This document shows, in pieces, positions 17,648 to 28,100 of a stretch of 64,000 bases of DNA; the stretch's first letter is position 1, and each line of letters begins with the position of its first letter. This stretch comes from Microbulbifer sp. A4B17 (lineage in GTDB: Bacteria; Pseudomonadota; Gammaproteobacteria; Pseudomonadales; Cellvibrionaceae). The notes beneath the pieces were generated by a model, which saw nothing but the letters and a program-made list of their open reading frames with translations, searched no databases and was not told where the DNA came from. The stretch lies in assembly GCF_003076275.1 (NCBI RefSeq), contig NZ_CP029064.1, positions 1,622,501 to 1,686,500 of the forward strand. The letters are read 5' to 3'. A program made the position numbers and the translations under genes.

Positions 17648-18664
17648 TTAAATATTCTTAATACATTCTTTGTCGTTAATGCATTGCTCTAAGTTGGCCT
17701 TAGCTTGCTGTTCGGTCAGCGCTTTAGTGCCAGCAACTGGAAGCTCAGCTTCAATCCAACCTCTTATGCCGTAGGGGTTGAGTATTGCAGTTTGCTGCAA
17801 TCCCCGCCGACGAAGTATTTTAGCCATCTCAAAGCCCCTAAAGTCTTTAACGCAATAACTTATAATGATGTCGGCACTCTCCAGTGATTTGGGGAGCTGC
17901 TTGCCCAAGCTGCGTATGGGAATGTTTACAGCTCCTGGAATATGGGCCTCGGCAAATTCATTGCTTTCTCGAGTGTCAACAAAGACAACGTTCTTGCCGT
18001 TTCTTATATGATCGAATAGCTCCAAGGCTGTAATCTCAGGTACAAGCCTTGTAGAGCTATTAAAGGCTACTTTAGTATTTTTTGTGCATTGTTGATCTGG
18101 AATCAGATCGGTTTGGCTGGCTACAACCTGTTCTTGGCTATCACTGCCTATCCACTCGTAGATATTGCTAAAAAGCTGGTTGTAGCAGTCAAGTGTAATA
18201 TTTTCCTCACCATAATTTCTTTGCAGCTTCCTAAATGCAGTTTCTACGATGATGGATTCCGGATTTCTGTTAGGGCGCCATAGATTTACTTCAATATCAT
18301 TGATAACGCTTGCTAGCTTTACCAGTTTAGGATCTGAAGCTTCGAATGACTCTATTAGTACTTCGAATGTTGACTGGTGCTGGGTGCGATGGAAGGTTGC
18401 ACCTTCGGAGTCAAAACTTGCTGATTTTTTTGGCTCAAAAGTATCGCTATGTAGGGGGTGGATGATTATTCGGCTGCCGGGGTCCAAGTGTTGTGAAAGT
18501 AACCATGCAGATGCCCACTTGTCTGGCCCAAGCCCATGTGTGGTGTGATAGGTGGGTTCAGACTCCCTGGGGGATGGAGAAATTTCAGCACGGGATGAAA
18601 GAGATATTGCAGTTGTTAGCAGGAAGAAGGGTAAAAATCTTAACTTGAACACAGAGCATTCCAC
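17648..18664 (-). CDS. exported ChrB-like/rhodanese fusion protein
   Basis: 338 residues (GTG start; another GTG 12 bases in is equally possible). A hydrophobic signal peptide covers about 8-26. Residues about 42-170 resemble the C-terminal domain of chromate resistance protein ChrB: GPDKWASAWLLSQHLDPGS, SFDSEGATFHR, then a helical VKLASVINDIEV segment. A rhodanese domain spans about 212-312, with active-site Cys271 in SYCVKDFRG. It should act in the periplasm on sulfur or oxyanion chemistry. It is followed by the haem membrane protein gene. The domain pairing is read by eye; the ChrB part is less certain than the rhodanese part. Confidence 0.65.
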   Translation of the reverse strand: MECSVFKLRFLPFFLLTTAISLSSRAEISPSPRESEPTYHTTHGLGPDKWASAWLLSQHLDPGSRIIIHPLHSDTFEPKKSASFDSEGATFHRTQHQSTFEVLIESFEASDPKLVKLASVINDIEVNLWRPNRNPESIIVETAFRKLQRNYGEENITLDCYNQLFSNIYEWIGSDSQEQVVASQTDLIPDQQCTKNTKVAFNSSTRLVPEITALELFDHIRNGKNVVFVDTRESNEFAEAHIPGAVNIPIRSLGKQLPKSLESADIIISYCVKDFRGFEMAKILRRRGLQQTAILNPYGIRGWIEAELPVAGTKALTEQQAKANLEQCINDKECIKNI

Positions 18665-19176
18665 TACTAAGGCACAAAAATAGCTAATTTGTATGCGGTA
18701 AAGTTTATTTGTCTTGAAAGCTTAGCAAGAATTTATTTTGTGGTGGAAGTGGTTTTTTACTGGTGCTCAGTAATAGTGAGAAGTAGTTTTATTGAAATTA
18801 TATTTGTCCTGTCTTGCTATTTTTGTCACTATTGACAGGTAGATGAAATTTTCCAATTTTCTTATTTCTTGCACATTGTTTGGCATTTCTTTTTGTATAC
18901 TGCAGAAAATTGCGTCATCCAGCGCATTCAGTAATGTGTTGGCTGTGGTTTTACGGAAAAAGACACACAAACCTTGGTTGAGTGTGTGATGCATATAGGG
19001 TGTATGGATTGCTGTTGAAAGTGCAGTATTGAGCAAGTGGTATCAGTACCTATTTCGTTCTTTTAATTTCTGCAGTGCTTTCTTCCGGCTAATCGTTTGA
19101 ATAGCTGAATTGCTTGGCTTTCTAGCTACCCGTTATGCATGGAATGGTTCAAGGTGCAAATTGGGAAGGCATGTTC
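18665..19176. other. intergenic region upstream of the giant gene, about 510 bp
   Basis: Divergent promoter region. A leftward 89-codon frame (18767-19036) has no recognised feature and no ribosome site. The region should contain the promoter of the 19-37 kb array, but no box can be assigned with confidence. Confidence 0.45.
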
Positions 19177-22100
19177 ATGCGCAGCTCGGCTTATAATTAT
19201 CCACGGCTTTTGGCGTTTCAAAAAAATGTTCAGCAGCTAGTGCAATACCTGTTTCTCTCATTGGTATGTGTCTCGGCATTTACGTACGCCGAAGTAACAG
19301 TGGATGAGGATATCTCTCCCTGGCAGCTTTCCATTGTTGGGGCTAGCACTGGGGATGTTGTTCTAAGTGGTGATGACCAAGCATTAAGTCTTGGGATTTC
19401 AGAAATTTGTGTAGCTGAAAACCAGGTCTCTGAAGACTTCTCCTCAGGTTCTAGTGAGGATCTCTCATTATTTGGGTTTCAGAGCTTTGGTGGTGAGGCT
19501 TTGTTACTCCTGAATGAGCGCGTAACTGTAACCGCTCAAGCCCATCAAGTTCTGCTGGCCCCCACTGTACTAAGTGATTCAAGTGAAATCACACTCAGTG
19601 CCTTCATTAATTCTTCAACGGATGTTGGTGCAGGTACCGACTCACTCTCTATCTATCTGACGGATGGTGAATACGCAGGTTATGGCGTTCAGTATCAAGG
19701 GGATGGTTCAACGGGTGTGTGGGCCATCGTTCAATTTGCAGGTGCAGACAGTCAATCCAATTTAGCTCAGGTGGCTGCAACTGATAATCATCCAACAACC
19801 GGGCAAACAGTTACCTTAAATCGTTCTGGCGATACGTTGACGGTTACTGTGGGAGGAAGCGATATCGGTCTTACCTATACTGTAGGTGAAGGCATTGATG
19901 ATCTTTCGCGCTACGGTATCCGTTCCACCTCGCTTGAAGTTAGCGATAACAATTATCTAGATGATCTAGAACTTACCTTTTCCTCTAACGCTACTTGCCC
20001 CGCCTTAGCTGATACCGGTGAGTGGGATGATGCTTATTCTCTGCACTTTGTCTATCAAGAGCTGTTGCAGCAGGGAGAGCTGATTGCCCGTTTATCCAGC
20101 CACAGTAACAGTGGGTCAGGTATTGCGGGTATTGCATTGCGAAACGGCACCGCAGCGACGGATAAAGCTATTGCATTAGTAATGGACCCAGCCGATAACA
20201 GCATTGGGCTTTTTACCCGAGATACAGACGATGCAGCCAATACGTTAACTTCCACTGGACAAACGGGTGCCTTACCGCAGTGGTTAAGGCTGGTACGTGA
20301 CGGCGACACTATCACAGCTTATATCTCCACAGATGGTACAAGCTGGACCCAGGTGGATAGTGTTTCAATCAGCTTCGACGATATTGTCAAGGCCGGAATT
20401 GCAGTGGCAGTTACCGGCAGTGAAGCGCAAACGCTGGAATACGATAACCTCAGTGTCATCAATGAATTATCTGGTGATATTACTTCAGACATGGAGCTTG
20501 CCGCGCATCAAACCTATGTAGTGACTGGAAATGTAGTTGTTAATAGCGGAGTGACTCTAACTATTAATGAAGGCGCTACCATTCTATTTGACGGTGATTT
20601 TACGCTTGAGGTGAATGGTAATCTTGTCGCTTCTGGAGGAGAGGATACGTCTGTAGTATTTACCAGTGCACAGGTTTCGCCTGCCAAAGGCGACTGGTAT
20701 GGCATTGTGGTGAATAGCGGCGGCTCAGTGAATTTAAGTAATGCCATCATCGAATACGCTGATTACGGGGTTAATGCGAAACCAGGCAGTACCTTTAGTT
20801 TAAATAACAGCACCTTGCAGTACTTTGATGAACACGGTGTCTACGCCTACGGCGCCAGTGGTTCAATCAGTAATAGCATCATTCAATACGCAGATACTGC
20901 TGGGGTATATCTGTACGGTGTAGCGGATGTCGCCGTCAGTGACAATGCGATCACTGATAATGCATACGGTTTTTATATTCGGGGCGCGAGCGGTGGTGTC
21001 ACGACCCCAACTATTACCGGCAATACGATTACAGACAACAGTAGTTACGGCTTTTATCTCTATGGTTCAGGAAATGTTAGCTACGACCCTCTTCCGGTAA
21101 TTAACGGAAACAGTATTTACAATAACAGTGCCGATAATGTCTATACGAGTAACTATGGTGCAGGGTCAACTACTAATATTGACGCAACGGGTAACTGGTG
21201 GAATGCCACCGATCCCGGTTCTATCTCTCCAACGATTTATGATTACACCGATACTGGAAGTGATTCCAATCCATTTATAGATTACAGCGGGTTCCTGGAT
21301 ACTGAAGATGGAGCGGCAGTAGTCAGTCATTCATTGGTAGGTACCCTGACAGAAGATACTACCTTGCTTTCGGGTAACACTTACACCATGTTGGGACACC
21401 TCTATGTTGGTACAGGCACGGTACTAACCGTAGAGCCGGGAGCGCGTATTGAGTCAGGTGGTAGTTATAGAATCGTTGTTGATGGAACTCTAAAAGCCAT
21501 AGGCACCAGTGAATCGCCAATTGTATTTACCAGTGATGAAGAGTCTGCATCTAGCGGGCAGTGGAAAGGTATTCGCGTTGACGAAGGCGGTTCGGTAGAA
21601 CTGGACTATGTGACGTTGGAGTATGGAGAGTATGGTCTTTATGCACAGTCAGGCAGTAGCTTTAGTTTGAGCAACAGTATTGTTCAATATATTGAGGAAG
21701 ATGGTGTTTATGCCTATAACGCCAGTGGCTCAGTAAGTAATAGCACCATTCAGTATGCTGAAAATGCAGGTGTGTACCTATACGGTGTAGCAGAAGTTTC
21801 CGTAAGTGATAACACGATTACAGACAATGAATACGGTTTTTATATTAAGAGCCATAGCAGCGGTGTCACGACGCCCATCATTACCGGCAATACGGTTATC
21901 GACAACAGCAGTTACGGTTTTTATCTCAATGGTTCAGGGAATGCTAACTATGACCCGCTACCGGTAATTAATGGAAACAGTATTTACAATAATACTAGCG
22001 ATAACGTATACACTAGTAACTATGGTAGTGGGTCAACCACCTTTATTGATGTGACAGGTAACTGGTGGAATGCGACTGACCCAGGTTCTATTTCTCCAAC

Positions 22101-25100
22101 GATTTATGATTATTCAGATACTGGAAGTGACTCCAATCCATTTATAGATTATAGCGGATTCTTGGATTCTGAAGATGGCGCAGCAGTAATTAGTCATGCA
22201 TTGATGGGCACTCTGACAGAAGATACTACTTTATCTTCAGGTATTACGTACACCATGTTGGGAGGGGTCTATGTAGATGAGGGTACGGTACTGACCGTGG
22301 AGCCGGGTGCGCGTATTGAATCGGGGGGAGCTTATCGGATCTTTGTTAATGGAACTCTAAAAGCGATTGGCAGTAGCGATTCGCCAATCGTATTTACTAG
22401 TGATGAATCATCTGGATCCAGTGGGCAGTGGCGGGGGATACGGGTTAATGAGGGCGGTTTTGCAGAATTAGATTATGTAACCCTGGAGTATGGAGACTAC
22501 GGTCTCTATGCAGCCTCAGGTAGTAGTTTCAGCCTCAATAATAGTACGTTGCGGTATTTTGAGGAAGATGGTGTTTACGCCTACAAGGCCAGTGGCTCAA
22601 TCAGTAACAATACCATTCAGCATGCTGAAAATGCAGGGATATATTTGTACGGTGTAGCAGATGCCACCGTTAGTGAGAATGAGATTACAGATAATAAATA
22701 TGGCTTTTATATTCGAGGCTATAGCGATATTGCCACTGCGCCAACCATTACTGGTAATACAGTTACCAGTAACAGCAGTTACGGTTTTTATATTCAGGGC
22801 CATAGCAGCGGTGTTACCAACCCAAAGATTACCGGTAATACCATTATTGGTAATAGCAGCTATGGTTTTTACTTGAGTGGAGTGAGTGACTCAGGCTATG
22901 ACCCGCAACCCGTGATTACCGGTAACAGCATTTACAGTAATAGTAGTTACGACCTGTATACTTCTAGTTACGAAAGCGGTGTGCTAACCATAAATGCGAC
23001 GGGCAATTGGTGGAACACCACAGATTCTGGCTTGATTGCGGAAGAAGTCTACGATTATAACGATAGTACCTCTTATCGACCGCTAGTGGATTATAGTGGT
23101 TATTTAGATGAGGAGGGTGGAAGTGTAGCGATTAGTAATGGCTTGTTTGGTTATTTGACCGAAGATACGACGCTGTTTGCAGGCACTACTTACACTCTTT
23201 TGAGTAAACTATATGTGCAAAGCGGCGTTACCCTGACAATTGAGCCAGGTGCACGAATTGAAGTGGGCGGATATTTTAGTCTCAAAGTGTATGGCATGTT
23301 AGATGCGCGAGGTACTAGTGATAGCCCAATTGTATTTACCAGTGATGAGAGCACTTCTACTGCTGGAGACTGGTATGGTGTTGTGGCGCAAACTGGCGGC
23401 ACGGTGAATTTGGATTATGTAGAGCTTGAGTATGCTGATAGAGGTCTTTATGGAGCTTCAGGTAGTAACTTTAGCCTGACCAACAGCACCTTGTGCTATT
23501 TTGAGAGAAATGGCGTTTATGCCTATAACGCTAGCGGCTTGATCAATAACAACACCATTAAGTACGCGGATGATGCAGGAGTGTATCTATATCGTATGGC
23601 GGATATCACTATCAGCGATAATACGATTACAGATAACAATCACGGATTTTATATTAAGGGACATAGTAGTGGAGTCACGACCCCAACTATTACCGGCAAT
23701 ACGATTACAGACAACAGTAGTTACGGCTTTTATCTCTATGGTTCAGGAAATGTTAGCTACGACCCTCTTCCGGTAATTAACGGAAACAGTATTTACAATA
23801 ACAGTGCCGATAATGTCTATACGAGTAACTATGGTGCAGGGTCAACTACTAATATTGACGCAACGGGTAACTGGTGGAATGCCACCGATCCCGGTTCTAT
23901 CTCTCCAACGATTTATGATTACACCGATACTGGAAGTGATTCCAATCCATTTATAGATTACAGCGGGTTCCTGGATACTGAAGATGGAGCGGCAGTAGTC
24001 AGTCATTCATTGGTAGGTACCCTGACAGAAGATACTACCTTGCTTTCGGGTAACACTTACACCATGTTGGGACACCTCTATGTTGGTACAGGCACGGTAC
24101 TAACCGTAGAGCCGGGAGCGCGTATTGAGTCAGGTGGTAGTTATAGAATCGTTGTTGATGGAACTCTAAAAGCCATAGGCACCAGTGAATCGCCAATTGT
24201 ATTTACCAGTGATGAAGAGTCTGCATCTAGCGGGCAGTGGAAAGGTATTCGCGTTGACGAAGACGGTTCGGTAGAGTTGGACTATGTAACGTTAGAGTAT
24301 GGGGAGTACGGCCTTTACGCACAGTCGGGTAGTAGCTTTAGCCTTAGCAACAGTACTGTGCAATATGTTGAGGAAGATGGTGTTTATGCCCATAACGCCA
24401 GTGGCTCAATCAGTAACAACACCATTCAATATGCCGAAAATGCTGGGGTATACCTGTATGGTATAGCGGATGTCACAGTTAGCGACAACGCGATCATCAA
24501 TAATAAATACGGGTTTTACATTAAAGGCGATAGCGGTGCAGCAACTACACCAACTATTACCGGTAATACCATTACTGGTAATAGCAGTTATGGCCTCTAT
24601 TTATATGGGGTAAGGGATACAGACTACGATCCGCAACCCGTCATTACCGGCAACAACATTTATAGCAACACTAGTTATGACCTGAACGCTTACTATTACG
24701 AAAGCGGTGTGCTTACTCTTAATGCCACGGGCAACTGGTGGAACACTATTGATTCTGGTTCTATTGCAGAAGAAGTTTACGATTATAACGATAGTACTTC
24801 TTACCGGCCGATAGTGGATTACAGTGGTTTTCTGGATGCCGAGGGCGGCAGTGCAGTGATCGACAACGGCTTGATTGGTTATCTGACCGAAGATACCACC
24901 TTGTTGGCAAATACAACTTACACCCTAGTGAGTTCACTGCACGTGAAAAGTGGTGTCACTCTAACGATTGAACCGGGTGCTCGCATTGAAGTGGGTGGAA
25001 GATTTTTTCTCAGGGTTTATGGCACTTTGGATGCTCAGGGGACCAGTGATAACCCGATTGTATTCACCAGTGATGAAAGTGAGCCCAGTGTTGAGGATTG

Positions 25101-28100
25101 GTACGGTATTGTGGTGCAAAGTGGCGGCACGGTGAATTTGGACTATGTAACAGTGGAGTACGGGGATTCTGGCGTTTACGCAGTCTCGGGGAGTACCTTT
25201 AGTATCAACAATAGTACTTTGCAGTATTTCGAGTTTAATGGTGTTTACGCCTACAACGCCAGTGGCTCAATTAGTAACAGTACCATTCAGTATGCTGAGA
25301 ATGCTGGGGTGTACTTGTACCGTGTGGCGGATATCAGCGTCAGTGATAATACGATTACGGATAACAAATATGGCCTGATCATCAAGGGTCACAGCAGTGG
25401 TGTCACCACCCCAACCATAACCGGCAATACGATTACAGGTAACAGTAGTGATGGTGTTTACTTGGAAGGGGTTAAGGACGCAGACTACGATCCGCAACCA
25501 GTAATTAATGGCAACAGTATTTACAGTAACGGTACCTATAACGTATACACGAAAAACTACGGTAGTGGAGCTACCACTAATGTTGATGCCACGGGCAACT
25601 GGTGGAACACAATTGATTCAGAATCGATTGCAACAGAAATCTATGATTATAACGACAGTGCTTCCTATCGACCGGTAGTGGACTACAGCGGTTATCTGGA
25701 TGCCGAGGGTGGAAGCGTAGTAATTAGCAATGGATTACTCGGTTATGTGACCGAAGACACCACTCTGTTGGCTGACACCGCTTACACCCTTTTGGGTAAA
25801 TTATACGTACAAAGTGGTGTGACCCTAACGATTGAACCTGGTGTTCTTATTGAGGTGGGAGGAGACTTTAGCCTTGAGGTGTATGGCACTTTAGATGCAC
25901 AGGGTACCAGTGATTCCCCGATTGTGTTTACCACTGATGAGAGCACGCCCAGTGTTGGGGATTGGTATGGCATTGTAGTGCAAAGTGGTGGCACGGTGAA
26001 CTTGGACTATGTGACATTGGAGTATGGAAACTACGGTCTTTATGCAGAATCGGGCAGTACCTTCAGCCTTAGCAACAGCACTTTGCGGTATTTTGAGGAA
26101 GATGGTGTTTACGCCTACAAGGCCAGCGGCTCAATCAGTAACAATACCATTGAGTATGCAGGTCGTGCTGGGGTGTATCTGTACGGTGTTGCGGATGTCA
26201 CTGCTAGCGACAACATGATCACGGATAACTATTACGGCTTTTACATTTGGGGCTCTAGCGGTGTTGCCACCACGCCAACCATTACAGGCAACACGGTTAT
26301 GGATAATAACTACCACGGCTTTTACATTAGGGGCTCTAGCGGTGGCACCACTACCCCAGTCATTACCGGTAATACAATTACCGGTAATAACAGCTACGGG
26401 TTATACCTGTATGGGATTAAGGGTGCAGACCACGATCCGCAACCCATGATCACCGGAAATAGCATTCACAACAATGGTAGTTATGATCTGTACACCAGTT
26501 ATTACGAATATCGCTCTAGTGACGTGCTTACTATCAATGCCACGGGCAATTGGTGGAGCACCACGGACTGGAGATCGATTGCGGCAGAAATCTACGATTA
26601 TACCGATAGTACTTTCAACCGGCCGCTAGTGGATTACAGTGGTTACTTAAATAGCGCTAATGGCAACTCAATATACGATCATTATCTTCGCTTTGATATT
26701 GACACAGATACGAGCTTGGCTGCAGGTTCCTATATTGTGGTTGACGATATCAATATCAATAGTGGTGTGAGCTTAACCCTCGAAGCAGGAGCAGTATTGG
26801 TATTCCCCGCTGGTCATTCCCTAACGGTGGAGGGTGATCTGGTGGTCAGTGGTTCCAGCTCCCAGCCGGTCTTATTCACCAGCGAGGCTCAATATCCTGC
26901 GGCTGGGGATTGGCAGGGTATCGTTATTGCCAGTGGTGGCAGTGTCAGTATGGATAATGCTTACATCCAATATGCTGAAACTGCAGTCTCTGCGACTTCA
27001 CCCAGTGCGTTCAGTGTTACCAACAGTATTATTACTGACTTCAGCGAAAGCGGAATCAGCATTAATAATTTTGTCGGCGGCACCATTGCTAATAACTTGA
27101 TCCAAAACACGGATTACACCGGTACAGGTATAGCCCTGGATACTGCATCGCCAGCTGTAACTGATAATATTGTTACTGGTTTGAATTACGGTGCATATAT
27201 TACCGGAGCATCTTCACCGAGCTTAACGGGTAATAGTTTTATCAATAATAACTATGGTATTTACCTTAATGGCTCGGGTAGTGATGTTACCAATCCTACC
27301 CCGACTATTATCGGTAATGACTTGTATGGAAATACCAGTGGTAGTTTATACCTCAACAACTATGGCAGCAGCTCGGCATCGGTGTTGAATGTTACTGGCA
27401 ACTGGTGGGGCAGTGCTTCGCCTGAGTGGGGTGTAGATATTATCGGAGTCGACACGCCAGAGATGGCTGTAGATTACAGTAATGCCCTGGCAGCAGAGAG
27501 TCGTGTAATAACATCCAACCTGAATGGGAATTACGAGTATTTCTCCCCAAATAATGATGGCAATCAGGATACATTGACTATTACTGCCACCTTGAGTTCA
27601 AGTAGCAGTTGGAGCCTGGAAATCAGTAATGAATCCGGAACTGTTGTGAATACTTTCTCGGGAACCGGTACAGATATTAGTATCGATTGGGATGGTACTG
27701 ATAGTAGCAGTACGGTACTGGGTGATGGTCGTTACTATTTGTACTTAAATGTGACCGATGCGGAGAATGCCAGCTACCGAGTGGGCGCCATTTGGGCGGA
27801 AATGGATAACACCGCGCCTTTGGCCGAAATGAGTAATGTTAATGATGGCGTTATCCTATCAACCGGGACTACCACTCTGGAGATAGAGGGCAGTGCTACT
27901 GATCACTTATTTGTAAGTTACACCGTGGATTACCAGTTAAGTGGAGATACCGATAACTGGATAAACCTTATATCTTCAACATCGGCGGTGAGCGAAAACA
28001 CCTTGGCCGAGTGGGCGATTAATTCCACTGACGGGACTGTTGAGGCACCGGCCAATGGTGACTATCAAATACGTTTAGCGGTCAATGATAGGGCTGGCAA

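Noticed and set aside
20467..27520. CRISPR-like or other spaced repeat array in the 20-27 kb region
   Set aside because: The repetition is protein-coding beta-helix modules with a period of ~865 bp and a coil-level period of ~60-80 bp, diverged at the DNA level; there are no 28-37-bp identical repeats with unique spacers.
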